64,000 nucleotides of DNA from Verrucomicrobiaceae bacterium (GTDB taxonomy: Bacteria > Verrucomicrobiota > Verrucomicrobiia > Verrucomicrobiales > Verrucomicrobiaceae), in NCBI GenBank assembly GCA_019694165.1, contig JAIBCL010000008.1:1-64000 (forward strand). The letters run 5' to 3'. Position numbers and translations under genes: made by a program. The notes beneath the pieces were generated by a model. That model was given only the letters and a program-made list of their open reading frames with translations, was not told where the DNA came from and did no database searches. Positions 16,501 to 25,174 of the stretch are shown here, one piece after another (the stretch's first letter is position 1; each line of letters opens with the position of its first letter).

Positions 16501-16608
16501 GTGAGTGGTGCCTTTCCGGAGACGCTGCAGAGCAGGATCGGGGCCGGGCCGGCTGTGGAGAGCTTCAAAAGCCCCGGCAAAGGGTCAAGCGTGGTTTCGG
16601 CGGAGTCC

Positions 16609-16670
16609 CTTTTGTCCTTTGGGTCCTTTCAGTCCCTTCGAAGGGACCCAAGGGACCGAAGGGACAAAAG
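16609..16670. repeat. 62-bp near-perfect inverted repeat built from TCCCTT units
   Basis: The arms CTTTTGTCC...GTCCCTT and their complement meet at TTCGAA, with a perfect core GTCCCTTCGAAGGGAC (16632-16647). Each arm is itself a string of TTTGTCC/GGGTCC/AGTCCC units. It lies in the 245-bp gap between two divergent genes, so it is not a transcription terminator for either. It may be a cruciform-forming REP element. Confidence 0.75.
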
Positions 16671-16745
16671 AGCCGCCGCTGCGCTCACGCGCCACTCTCA
16701 CCTTGACCGGACGCCCCCGCTGTTCAAAGACAGTGCCAAAACGCC

Positions 16746-17192
16746 TTGAACACCATCTTCGAAATCCTCGGAAAATTCGACCACGAGAGCGACTGCCAGA
16801 AGCTCCTCTACGCTCCGCTCGCAAAACCGCTGAAATACCGCGAGACGCAGTGCTATCGCGCCGAATACGAAGGCGACAACGCGGCTGCCCTCGACTTTGT
16901 GAAGCGCGTGCTGCTCGATCCCATCAGCCAGGAAATGCGCGATGACGGCGCGCCGGCATTTCCAAAAGCTGCGTTCATCCTCGAGTACGGCATGAAGGGC
17001 GGCGCGCTCGATCTGGAAAAGGAGACGATCCTCGGCTACTACCGCGCCCTCGAATCGCCCGGATTCGACTTGAAGAAGCTCACGCTGCGCAAGCGCATCT
17101 ATGTCTTCGGCGACGACGCCGATCCCGCCCCCTTCATCCGCGACGTGTGCAATCCGGCGATTCACACATGGGAGGTGCTGACGTCGACGTGA
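16746..17192 (+). CDS. Small soluble protein of unknown function (TTG start)
   Basis: About 148 residues, beginning at TTG because no ATG is available. It has no signal peptide or membrane helix. A mixed alpha/beta composition with FDHESDCQKLLYAPLAKPLKYRETQCYRAEY and KRIYVFGDDADPAPFIRDV looks like a real folded cytoplasmic protein, and no comparable reading exists on the other strand with similar codon character. I do not recognise a family. It diverges from the CNNM pair and ends 82 bp before the large glycoside hydrolase, separated from it by a long inverted repeat. Confidence 0.6.
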   Translation: MNTIFEILGKFDHESDCQKLLYAPLAKPLKYRETQCYRAEYEGDNAAALDFVKRVLLDPISQEMRDDGAPAFPKAAFILEYGMKGGALDLEKETILGYYRALESPGFDLKKLTLRKRIYVFGDDADPAPFIRDVCNPAIHTWEVLTST

Positions 17193-17193
17193 T

Positions 17194-17276
17194 ATGATGC
17201 GGCGAAAAGTCGTTTCGACTTTGGTCGGAACCTGGTGAACTTCGTTTCGACCGAAGTCGAAACCACTTTGCATCAT
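17194..17276. repeat. Long imperfect inverted repeat filling the gap up to the next start codon
   Basis: Inner arms GTTTCGACTTTGGTCGGAAC (17212-17231) and GTTTCGACCGAAGTCGAAAC (17244-17262) are complementary. Outer arms ATGATGC (17194-17200) and GCATCAT (17270-17276) extend the stem. The right outer arm runs into the ATG (17275-17277) of the glycoside hydrolase gene, so in mRNA the ribosome binding region would be paired. It could end the upstream message, hide the downstream start, or simply be a REP element. Confidence 0.7.
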
Positions 17277-20067
17277 GCGCCCCGCCCTCATTCTCGTCCT
17301 GCCTCTTTTCGTCCACGCAGCTGATCCCGGTCCACCGACGGCGGACAATCCGAACTGGTTCCCCTTCCCCATCAGCGTGATGGAGTCGTCGAAGACGGCC
17401 ATTGACCTGTCGTTTCTCAATGACAAGCCGGCGGGTGCGAGCGGCTTTCTCAAGGCCGAGGGCGAGCACATCGTCGATGCCAAAGGGCGGCCGGTGCGCT
17501 TGTTCGGCACGAACTTCTGCGGCGGCGCTTGTTTTCCCGAGGCGGCGGATGCGGAGAAGGTCGCCGCGCATCTGTCGAAGAACGGGATCAACGTGGTGCG
17601 CCTGCATCACATGGACAACGACTGGAACGAGTCGCTGATCGAGGACAACGCGACAACGGGGCTGAACGCGGCAAATCTGGGCAAGCTCGACAAGCTCGTG
17701 GCCGAGTTCATCAAGAACGGCATCTACATCAACTTGAACCTCCACGTCAGCCGCACCTATCCCGGCACGCCGAAGGATGCGCCGCATTACAGCAAGGGCC
17801 TCGACCATTTTCATCCGCCTTTCATCGAAGCCTTCAAGAGCTACACGCGGCAGATTCTCGAACATGTGAACCCGCACACGGGCCGCGCCTACAAGGACGA
17901 GCCTGGCGTCGCGGTGATCGAGATGAACAACGAGAACTCGCTCGTGCTGAATCCGTGGTGGATGAGCAAGTTGGAGGAGCCTTTCGCCGGCGAGCTGCGC
18001 GCACTTTTCATCAAGTACCTGCGGGGGAAGTATCCGACGATCGAGAAGCTCCGCGAAGTGTGGGGACTCAACGATGGCAGCACAGGCCCGGATTTGATCA
18101 AGAACGGCTGTTTTGCCGATGGCACGAAGAGCTGGTTCTTGGAATCAAACTTCGGCGCGAAGAGCCAGGCTGTCGGGAAAAGTGGAACAGACTTCCAGTC
18201 TGTTCCGGGCGAAGAAAGCGCATCCTCGTCGCCAAAATCCAACCACGGTCCTCTGACATCCGAACGCCAGCCATCACGCTCGCAAAACGCTCCGGGTGCG
18301 TCAGACAGTCAGAGGTCATCGAGCGCTTCGACTGACAGGTTGCAAGCCTGTCCCACTTTCTTGCGCTGGACGAGCACGCAGAGCGGAAAGGAAGGCTACT
18401 CGCTGCAATTCAGCCAGTCCGGCCTCGCGCTCGAAGAATCCAAGGCATACCGGCTCAGCTTCCGCGCACGGTCGGAGAAAAAGGCCGCGCTCGACGTGCA
18501 TGCCCAGAACTCCGCGCCGCCGTGGGCACAGCTCGGCATGCAGGAGAAAATGCAACTGACGCCCGAGTGGCAGTCGTTCGCGTTCGAGTTCTCGCCGCAT
18601 TCCGTTTTGCCTGATGGTAAGAATCGGATCGTCTTCAGCCTGCTGAATGCGGTGACGAGCGTGGACATCACCGAGGTGAAGCTCGTGTCCATCTCCACCG
18701 GCCTTTTGAAACCCGGGCACACGTTCGAGGCCGGCAACATCCCAATCCCCTCGCGCAATGCGAAGCTCGAGGTGCGGCGCGATTTCTTCGACTTCCTCAT
18801 GCAGCTCGAAATCGATCACGCTCTGGCGATGAAGAAGTTCATCCGCGAGGAAATCGGCGCGAAGCAGATGATCACACACACCGCGCTGCTCTTCGGCGGC
18901 ATCGTCGGCGCGCGACGCGAGTTCATCGTGAGCGACATCGTCGATACGCACGGCTACTGGCATCATCCGTCCTTCCCGCACAAGCCGTGGGACATGAACG
19001 ACTGGACGATCAACAACGTCTCGCAGGTCGCCAGCGACGAGGGCGGCACTCTCGCCGAGATGGCGATGCAGCGTCCCTTCGGCAAGCCCTACAGCGTCAG
19101 CGAATACGACACGCCCGCCCCCAACGACTTCGCCGCCGAGACCTTCCCGCTCTTTGCCGCGATGGCCTGCCTGCAGGACTGGAGCGCCATCTACCACTTC
19201 AACTTCAAGCACAGCGCCAAGTACGACAGCGACAAGATCACCAGCTTCTTCGATCTGCCCGGACATCCGGCCAAGCAAGCCTTCATGCCGCTGGCAGCGC
19301 TGGTGTTTCGACGGGAATTGATGAAACCCGCCGGAGCCACCTACACCTTGCCGCTCACGCAAGAGTCGATCCTTCAAACGGCCGCAGCAAAGGCCGGCGA
19401 CGTTTGGGGTGCATGGCGGGACGTTTGGGAAAAATCCATGCAAGGACGCGCGACGGCCTGGATGACGCGCACGGGATTTGATTTCAACGCGAATGCCATG
19501 CAGCCCCAGGCAACGTTGAAACTGTTGCCGCAAAACAAGATGCGCGCGCTGATTCCTGCGCCCGTCGCTCAGAGCGCCAGCTCTCCCGAACCATTCGATG
19601 GCGCGCCAATTGAAAATGTTCCATCATTCGATGGTGGCGTGTTTCTTGGTATCAATACCCCTGTGCAAGCAGCAGCGGTGGTTCGTTTGCAGGGTGGCGT
19701 CGAGTTCGACTATGATGGAGTCGGTGCCTCGGTCAGCGCTGATGCGCCGCAAATCTTGATGATGGCCGCATTGGACGGCAAGACTCTCAATATGACCAAG
19801 AAACTCTGGCTCTGTGCCCTCAGCCGCGCGGAGAATCAGGGCATGGCCTGGGACAAAGACCGCCGCACCGTGAGCAGCAAGTGGGGCACCGGCCCCGCGC
19901 TGGTGCTCGGAGTGAAGGCGAAGATAAAACTGCCCGGCGATGCGACATGGAAAGTCGAAGCCCTCGACCCGACCGGAACGCCGAAAGCCGTGATCGCGGA
20001 GAAGACAAATGAGTTTCGCATCGATCCGTCGCAGAAAACCGTGTGGTGGCTGATGACACGGGAGTGA
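17275..20067 (+). CDS. Large secreted glycoside hydrolase with inserted carbohydrate-binding domain
   Basis: A 930-residue protein with a short signal peptide (MRPALILVLPLFVHAADP). A TIM-barrel hydrolase is split in two. The first part contains VVRLHHMDNDW and the acid/base region EMNNENSL (E220). The second has THGYWHHPSFPHKPW and the probable nucleophile E610 in SVSEYDTPAPNDF. Between them (about 275-475) sits a jelly-roll-like binding module: NGCFADGTKSWFLE..., SYSLQ-type strands and FRARSEKKAALDV. A repeat element occupies residues 301-363 of this module in frame. The last 200 residues form beta-rich domains. The general cellulase-superfamily assignment is solid; GH family and substrate are open. 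Confidence 0.85.
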   Translation: MRPALILVLPLFVHAADPGPPTADNPNWFPFPISVMESSKTAIDLSFLNDKPAGASGFLKAEGEHIVDAKGRPVRLFGTNFCGGACFPEAADAEKVAAHLSKNGINVVRLHHMDNDWNESLIEDNATTGLNAANLGKLDKLVAEFIKNGIYINLNLHVSRTYPGTPKDAPHYSKGLDHFHPPFIEAFKSYTRQILEHVNPHTGRAYKDEPGVAVIEMNNENSLVLNPWWMSKLEEPFAGELRALFIKYLRGKYPTIEKLREVWGLNDGSTGPDLIKNGCFADGTKSWFLESNFGAKSQAVGKSGTDFQSVPGEESASSSPKSNHGPLTSERQPSRSQNAPGASDSQRSSSASTDRLQACPTFLRWTSTQSGKEGYSLQFSQSGLALEESKAYRLSFRARSEKKAALDVHAQNSAPPWAQLGMQEKMQLTPEWQSFAFEFSPHSVLPDGKNRIVFSLLNAVTSVDITEVKLVSISTGLLKPGHTFEAGNIPIPSRNAKLEVRRDFFDFLMQLEIDHALAMKKFIREEIGAKQMITHTALLFGGIVGARREFIVSDIVDTHGYWHHPSFPHKPWDMNDWTINNVSQVASDEGGTLAEMAMQRPFGKPYSVSEYDTPAPNDFAAETFPLFAAMACLQDWSAIYHFNFKHSAKYDSDKITSFFDLPGHPAKQAFMPLAALVFRRELMKPAGATYTLPLTQESILQTAAAKAGDVWGAWRDVWEKSMQGRATAWMTRTGFDFNANAMQPQATLKLLPQNKMRALIPAPVAQSASSPEPFDGAPIENVPSFDGGVFLGINTPVQAAAVVRLQGGVEFDYDGVGASVSADAPQILMMAALDGKTLNMTKKLWLCALSRAENQGMAWDKDRRTVSSKWGTGPALVLGVKAKIKLPGDATWKVEALDPTGTPKAVIAEKTNEFRIDPSQKTVWWLMTRE
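18176..18362. repeat. 187-bp repeat element read in frame inside the glycoside hydrolase
   Basis: The left end GAAAAGTGGAACAGACTTCC continues into the palindrome GGAACAGACTTCCAGTCTGTTCC. The right end is the inverted relative GACAGGTTGCAAGCCTGTCCCACTTTC. It encodes Ser/Pro/Gln-rich sequence starting GTDFQSVPG and ending TDRLQACPT. These peptide signatures recur as repeat translations in planctomycete and verrucomicrobial genomes. The flanking strands of the binding module (SQAVGK and TFLRWTSTQSG) make sense without it. Confidence 0.8.
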
Positions 20068-20078
20068 GCGGATGCAGG

Positions 20079-20103
20079 ACGACCGGGGGGGGCGGCCGGT
20101 CGT
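20079..20103 (+). terminator. Possible hairpin after the glycoside hydrolase gene
   Basis: Perfect 8-bp arms ACGACCGG and CCGGTCGT enclose a G-rich loop, 11 bp after the stop codon. There is no U-run, so intrinsic termination is only a possibility. Confidence 0.35.
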
Positions 20104-20128
20104 GCCACTGCTCGCGCCGCCCACAATC

Positions 20129-20156
20129 TTGACTCTCGTCCCTCGTATCTTAATCT
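20129..20156 (+). promoter_or_regulatory. Sigma70-like promoter of the toxin-antitoxin pair
   Basis: TTGACT (20129-20134) and TAATCT (20151-20156) are separated by 16 bp. The antitoxin ATG begins at 20163, only six bases past the -10 box, so transcription would start at or next to the start codon. That predicts a leaderless message, consistent with the absence of a ribosome binding site. Confidence 0.45.
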
Positions 20157-20162
20157 TCGCCC

Positions 20163-20399
20163 ATGATCGCGGAGAGACTTCCACAACTGCTCACCTTCAC
20201 CAAGGAGGAGAAACGGCAGCTTGTCGCCGAGCTTCAGGAGGAACTGGACGACGATGATGATCCTACGATGCAGGAACCGTTGAAGTCGGAGATTTTGGCT
20301 GAGCTCGAGCGCCGTTATCAGCACTATCTCGCGCATCCCGAGACTGCGATGACCGTGGAGGAATCGAGGAGAAGGATGCGCGCTTCGCGAGGCAAATGA
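20163..20399 (+). CDS. Antitoxin-like addiction module component
   Basis: A 78-residue helical, acidic protein (FTKEEKRQLVAELQEELDDDDD...) ending in a basic tail (EESRRRMRASRGK). This matches the short addiction-module-component family found before ParE/RelE toxins. LTFTKEEKRQLVAELQE is the characteristic N-terminal helix. Its stop overlaps the start of the toxin gene (ATGA, 20396-20399), the usual arrangement for coupled antitoxin-toxin translation. It would bind and neutralise the toxin and repress the promoter. Since the toxin frame is broken, it may now be a solitary antitoxin. Confidence 0.8.
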   Translation: MIAERLPQLLTFTKEEKRQLVAELQEELDDDDDPTMQEPLKSEILAELERRYQHYLAHPETAMTVEESRRRMRASRGK

Positions 20400-20697
20400 G
20401 CGAGGTTGTAGTCCTGTCAGGCGCAGATGCCGACTTGATCGACTTCTACGGTCGATTCGAGGACTTGGCAGGGGATTGGGCGATGCATTTGATCAAACCT
20501 ACCTGGAGGCCACACAGCTCTTGGAACGGCATCCTGAAATCGGGAAGCGGTTCGGCGGCGCATTCCGGAGGCTTGTGCTGCGCAAATGGAACGTGGGTGT
20601 TTTCTACACGGTGTCAGGCCGGCGGGTGTTCATCCACGCCATTGCGGACCTCCGCCAAGACCCGGCTGCCATCATGCGACGGCTGGGCTTGCGCTGA
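20396..20697 (+). pseudogene. ParE/RelE-family toxin broken by a frameshift
   Basis: The first frame gives MSEVVVLSGADADLIDFYGRFEDLA. The continuation, GDAFDQTYLEATQLLERHPE...FRRLVLRKWNVGVFYTVSGRRVFIHAIADLRQDP, is in the -1 frame. Joined near 20466-20478 the two parts make a complete ParE-like toxin of about 100 residues, with the family's FRRLVLR, IFY-type and DLRQDP motifs. The change equals loss of one base and lies in or near the G-rich tract GGCAGGGGATTGGGC. It may be a true inactivation, a sequencing error, or a slippage site. The toxin would inhibit gyrase or cleave mRNA depending on subfamily. Confidence 0.75.
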
Positions 20698-20727
20698 CTC
20701 GATTTCGCGCTAGCTGACAGGCTCACC

Positions 20728-23121
20728 ATGGCCCACACGACCCGCGCTGTTTTCCGCACCATTCCGATTCGCGAACTGATCGCCGACGATCTGCTCGACA
20801 TCTCGAAGAGCATGAAGCTCTCGCTCTCACGGGCGGACATGCTGGCGGTGCAGAAGATTTATCAGGACGAAGGTCGCGATCCGACGGACGTGGAGCTGGA
20901 AGTCATCGCTCAGACGTGGAGCGAGCATTGCAAGCACCGCATCTTCAACGCGAAGATTTATCACACGGTCGATGGCAAGCAGGAGGTGATCGACAGCCTC
21001 TTCAAGACGTATATCCGCAGCGTCACGCAGGAGATCATGAAGCAGAAGCCGGACTTCGTGCTCAGCGCGTTCGTCGATAACGCCGGCTTCGTGAAGCTCG
21101 ATGCCGACAAGGCCGTGTGCCTCAAAGTCGAGACGCACAATCACCCGAGCGCCATCGAGCCGTATGCCGGCGCAAACACGGGCCTCGGCGGCGTGATTCG
21201 GGACATTCTCGGCGCGGGCAAGGGCGCGAAGCCGGTGGCGTCGCTTGATGTGTTTTGCTTCGGCCCGCCGGATACGAAGCAGGAGGATTTGAAGGCGAAG
21301 GACGTCATCCATCCGCTCGGTGTGATGCGTGGCGTCGTGCGCGGCGTGCGCGATTACGGCAACCGCATGGGCATCCCGACGGTGAACGGCGCGATCCAGT
21401 TCGACGACACGTTCATCTACAATCCGCTCGTGTTCTGCGGCACGGCGGGCGTGATCCCGATCAAGGACATCGAGAAGGAGGTGAAGCCCGGTCACTTGCT
21501 CATCGCGGCCGGTGGTCGCACGGGCAAGGACGGCCTCAAAGGCGCGACGTTCAGCTCGGCATCGCTCACGACGGACTCGCACGAAGAAGACCAAACGGCG
21601 GTGCAGATCGGCAATCCCATCGAGGAGAAAAAGGTGGCCGACTTCGTCCTCGCCGCGCGTGAGGCTGGGTTGATTGAGTTTGTGACCGATTGCGGCGCGG
21701 GTGGTTTCTCCAGCGCGGCTGGCGAGATGCTCAGCGAGGTGGGCGGTGAAGTGTGGCTGGAGAATTGCCCGCTGAAGGTGCCGGATCTTGAAAGCTGGCA
21801 GGTGTTCATTTCTGAATCACAGGAGCGCATGGTGATGGCGATCGAGGAGAAGAATCTCCCCGCACTGCAAAAGCTGGCCGACATGTGGCAGACGGAGATT
21901 TTCACGCTGGCGAAAGCCGACGGATCGAAGCGCCTCAAGGTGCTGCATCACGGCGAAACGGTCTGCGATCTGCCGGTGGAAAAACTGCACGGCGCGCCGC
22001 GTCGCGAGATGCGCGGCAAATGGAATCAACCGCCTGCGACGACGCCTGCGGTCGGTGTGCGTCCCGAGTCGTGGACGCAGGCACTGAAGGCGCTGCTGTC
22101 CGACTTCGCCATCGTCTCGCGCGAGCCGATCATCCGCGAATACGACCACGAAGTGCAGGGCAACACGATCCTCAAGCCGCTCGCTGGCGCTTCCGGCGAT
22201 GCGCCGCAGGATGGTTCGGTCATCCGCGTGGATGGCAGTGATCAACTCGTCGCGCTCGCCTGCGCGCTGCTGCCCGAGTGGGGCAAGACCGATCCTCATG
22301 CCATGGGTCGCGCGTGCGTCGATGAATGCGTGCGCCAGCTCGTCGGCATGGGTGCGAATCCCGAGCGCATCGCGATTCTCGACAACTTCTGCGTCGGCAA
22401 TCCTGACAGCGAACGCGAACTCGGCGCGCTCGTCGAATGCACGAAGGGCATGGCGGAAACCGCACTTGCCTACGGCACTCCGTTCGTCTCGGGCAAGGAC
22501 AGCTTTTACAACTACTTCGTCACCGACGAAGGCCCTGTGTCGATTCCGACCACGCTGCTCGTCAGCGGCTTCGGCATTGTCGAGGACGCCAAACATGTCG
22601 TCGGCTCATCGCTTCGTCGCGTCGGCAGCAAGATCTGCGTCCTCGGCAAAACAACGCCCGGCCTTCGCGGCAGCGTCTTTGCACGACACGCGAAAGGCAC
22701 CGGCCTCAATGGCGCGCCGACATGGAGCGACTCTGACAACTGGGCGATGTATCAGAAGTATCACGCGCTCGTGAAGCAAGGCGCGGTGCTCGCCTGCCAC
22801 GACATTTCCGAAGGCGGACTCGCCGTCGCGCTCGCCGAGATGGCCTTCTCCGGCAAGGCGGGCCTCAAAATCGAACTCGAAAACCTTCCGGCCAAAGATT
22901 GCACCCTGGCCGAGATCATGTTCGGCGAGACGCCGGGCCGGCTCCTTCTCGAAATCGATCCCGAAAACATGGAAGCCGCCCGCGAGGCCGGCTGCATCGT
23001 TATCGGCGAGACGACCGGCGAGAAGTGGCTCCACATCACGCTTCGCAACAGCACACTCATTGACTCGAACGTCGCCGACCTCAAGCCATTGTGGCAGGGC
23101 GGACTGACGCCCTACTACTGA
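20728..23121 (+). CDS. purL: Phosphoribosylformylglycinamidine synthase subunit PurL
   Basis: A 797-residue small-type PurL, the catalytic subunit that converts FGAR to FGAM with ATP and ammonia delivered by PurQ in purine synthesis. The signature WSEHCKHR is at 64-71 and the ATP/metal motif ETHNHPS at 135-141, followed by GANTGLGGVIRD. The second half repeats the AIR-synthase-type fold (GKDSFYNYF, CHDISEGGLAVALAEM, ETPGRLLLE). It is slightly longer than the common 740-residue form. Its stop overlaps the end of a convergent gene by seven bases. purQ is about 10.5 kb further on in the same direction and no purS was seen. Confidence 0.97.
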   Translation: MAHTTRAVFRTIPIRELIADDLLDISKSMKLSLSRADMLAVQKIYQDEGRDPTDVELEVIAQTWSEHCKHRIFNAKIYHTVDGKQEVIDSLFKTYIRSVTQEIMKQKPDFVLSAFVDNAGFVKLDADKAVCLKVETHNHPSAIEPYAGANTGLGGVIRDILGAGKGAKPVASLDVFCFGPPDTKQEDLKAKDVIHPLGVMRGVVRGVRDYGNRMGIPTVNGAIQFDDTFIYNPLVFCGTAGVIPIKDIEKEVKPGHLLIAAGGRTGKDGLKGATFSSASLTTDSHEEDQTAVQIGNPIEEKKVADFVLAAREAGLIEFVTDCGAGGFSSAAGEMLSEVGGEVWLENCPLKVPDLESWQVFISESQERMVMAIEEKNLPALQKLADMWQTEIFTLAKADGSKRLKVLHHGETVCDLPVEKLHGAPRREMRGKWNQPPATTPAVGVRPESWTQALKALLSDFAIVSREPIIREYDHEVQGNTILKPLAGASGDAPQDGSVIRVDGSDQLVALACALLPEWGKTDPHAMGRACVDECVRQLVGMGANPERIAILDNFCVGNPDSERELGALVECTKGMAETALAYGTPFVSGKDSFYNYFVTDEGPVSIPTTLLVSGFGIVEDAKHVVGSSLRRVGSKICVLGKTTPGLRGSVFARHAKGTGLNGAPTWSDSDNWAMYQKYHALVKQGAVLACHDISEGGLAVALAEMAFSGKAGLKIELENLPAKDCTLAEIMFGETPGRLLLEIDPENMEAAREAGCIVIGETTGEKWLHITLRNSTLIDSNVADLKPLWQGGLTPYY

Positions 23122-25049
23122 TGCGAAGGCGTCAGAGCTGCCGCAGCTTCGGCGGCTTTGATCGAGGCGAGCAGATTCTCGTCCGGAGTGCACAGCGTTG
23201 AAGCGATGCGGAAATGCTCAAGCGCGCGGCCGGGTTGGTTGGTGCTCAGGTAGATGCGCCCCAGCATGATGTGAGGCATGGGATTGTCGGGCGCGGTTTC
23301 GACCGCCTGCTTCAAGACTGGCAGCGCGCGCCCTACGTCGCCGACGCCGGCATAGGCGATTCCGAGCGTGTAGGTCACGGGCGGGGAATCGGCGGCGGCG
23401 CGATCCCCGTCGATGAGCCGGTGCATGGTGTCGAGCGCCTCGCGGGGCTGGTTGAGTCGAAGCAGGGAGTTGGAGAGATTGAACATGCTTGTGTGATCGT
23501 CCGGCTTGATGCGCAGCGCCTCTCGGTAGCAGCCGACGGCCTCCTGGTCTCGACCCGCATCGGCGAGGTGAGCGCCGAGGCTGCCCCACGCGCGATGGTT
23601 GTGCGGGCTCTTGCGCACGGAATCGCTCCACAAGCTCTCGCCGGAGCGCCAGACGGAATTGCGCGCGCATGTGATGCATGCGTGCGCGGTCACGCAAAGG
23701 AAGGCGGCGGCGGGTGCCAGCCGCCGGGCAGCGCGCGGCCCGTGCGTGCGGACGGCATCGAGCGCGCAGGCCATCACGACGAAGATGCCGATCGACGGGA
23801 GGTAGGACCGATGGTCTGCCATGAGGTCCGGAAGCGGCACGAGGCCGGACGAAACGGAGACGGTGATGAAGAACCAGAGCGTGAAGGCAAAGGCGGACGC
23901 CGCGCGCAAGTCATCCCGCCAGCGCCGCCACGCCCACCACGAGGTGACGAGGACGCCGGTGAGTTCCGCAAGGGCCAGCAGCACCGGCGGCTCCGCGAGG
24001 GAATGGTGGAGAGACCACGCCGGATCCGCATTGAGACCTGCGGGCCAAAGCACGCGGTGCAGATAAGCCGCCACGACGGTGATCTGTGTGACGAGGTAGT
24101 ACCAGTGAGGCACCGCGTCGTCCCCGGCATTCACGATGTTCACCGCGCTGGCGAGCACGGAGTCCGCCGGATGCTGCGCCATCGCGGCGAGGACGACCAT
24201 CAGCGGCACCACCGGCAGGAAGATCAGCAGCGGCCAGGCACGACCGATGGCGGCCCGCGGCCGCACACCGCCCGTCAGGGCATCGAGCACAACTGCGACG
24301 AGCGGCGCGGTGAAGACGCACTCCTTCGTCATCATGCCGGCGGCGACGGCGGCCATGGCGCCCAGCCGCCGCATCCACCTTGCACGGCGATCACAAGACT
24401 CGAGCGAGGCAAAGTAGAGACCAAGCGCGAGCAGGAAGAACAGCGTGCTGAGCGACGTGAAGCGCTGGATGATGTAAGTGACCGATTCCGTGGCCAGCGG
24501 ATGAGCGGCGAAGAGAAGCGACGCCGCGGCTGGAACAAAAACGATGGTCCCCGCCGGCAATTGGCGGGCATGAGCACCGCGCGCGAGGAGCTTCCGCAGC
24601 AGCAGCCAGACGAGCGCCGAGTTCAGCGCGTGGATGATGATGTTTGCCACGCGGTACCAGCGCGGGTTGAGTCCGTCGAAGATGTAGTTCAGGCGGAAGG
24701 TGGCGTAGGCCACCGGGCGCAGGATGAAGTTCGTGGCCAAGTCGGGATCGACACCGAGACGCGCCGGGAGGGCGACGAAGTCCGCCAGATGCGCCAGCCG
24801 CGCGAACGTGCCGGCTTCCTTCAGAAACGGATTGCCTTCGATGTAAAGGTGATCGTCGAAGAGCATCGGGAAGTCCGCCGTCCATGCGTACAAAGCGGTG
24901 CAGAGCAAGACGATGAGCGCGGGCACGATGAGCCGGCTCATGCCGCGCCCTTCGGGCGCGGGGTTCGCGCCCGAAGGCGGAGGTGCCGTTGCGACGGCGC
25001 GCCTTGCCGGGTGTCGTGGATCTTGTCTGATTCGTGAGGGTGCCGCCAT
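23115..25049 (-). CDS. TMTC-like membrane protein with C-terminal TPRs, paralog A
   Basis: A 644-residue protein with a cytoplasmic tail, about ten or more membrane helices up to residue 460, then four TPR units (WGSLGAHLADAGRDQEAV...ALEHF). The first external loop has FDDHLYIEGNP, the acidic pair expected of GT-C glycosyltransferases. HPLATESVTYIIQRFTSLSTLF, TKECVFTAP and LMADHRSYLPSIG are shared with three paralogs next door. Eukaryotic TMTC proteins of this plan O-mannosylate secreted proteins, so protein glycosylation from a lipid-linked sugar is a reasonable inference. It is the most diverged and last gene of the series, and overlaps the end of purL by seven bases. A later ATG (24941) is a possible start. 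Confidence 0.85.
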   Translation of the reverse strand: MAAPSRIRQDPRHPARRAVATAPPPSGANPAPEGRGMSRLIVPALIVLLCTALYAWTADFPMLFDDHLYIEGNPFLKEAGTFARLAHLADFVALPARLGVDPDLATNFILRPVAYATFRLNYIFDGLNPRWYRVANIIIHALNSALVWLLLRKLLARGAHARQLPAGTIVFVPAAASLLFAAHPLATESVTYIIQRFTSLSTLFFLLALGLYFASLESCDRRARWMRRLGAMAAVAAGMMTKECVFTAPLVAVVLDALTGGVRPRAAIGRAWPLLIFLPVVPLMVVLAAMAQHPADSVLASAVNIVNAGDDAVPHWYYLVTQITVVAAYLHRVLWPAGLNADPAWSLHHSLAEPPVLLALAELTGVLVTSWWAWRRWRDDLRAASAFAFTLWFFITVSVSSGLVPLPDLMADHRSYLPSIGIFVVMACALDAVRTHGPRAARRLAPAAAFLCVTAHACITCARNSVWRSGESLWSDSVRKSPHNHRAWGSLGAHLADAGRDQEAVGCYREALRIKPDDHTSMFNLSNSLLRLNQPREALDTMHRLIDGDRAAADSPPVTYTLGIAYAGVGDVGRALPVLKQAVETAPDNPMPHIMLGRIYLSTNQPGRALEHFRIASTLCTPDENLLASIKAAEAAAALTPSHQ

Positions 25050-25101
25050 TCAGCGTGGTCGAGGAGTCTGCGTCGTGCAGAGTGCGCATCAGCGCCTGTG
25101 G

Positions 25102-25138
25102 TGGCAATGACACACGCCGCGTCGTGCCGGGCGCCACA
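25102..25138 (-). promoter_or_regulatory. Shared leader element upstream of paralog A (degenerate)
   Basis: On the minus strand this matches the leader of the other three paralogs at TGTGGCGCC-GGC-CGAC and TTGCCA. The central dyad has decayed to GACACACGCCGCG on the plus strand (25109-25121). It is 53 bp from the start codon. Confidence 0.5.
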
Positions 25139-25174
25139 ATTGCCGCGCTCCTCGTGCGTGCGCTTGTGCGCGTG

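Noticed and set aside
16698-17591. 297-residue minus-strand frame across the small protein and hydrolase start
   Set aside because: It reads through a long inverted repeat and against two better plus-strand genes; no recognisable domain.
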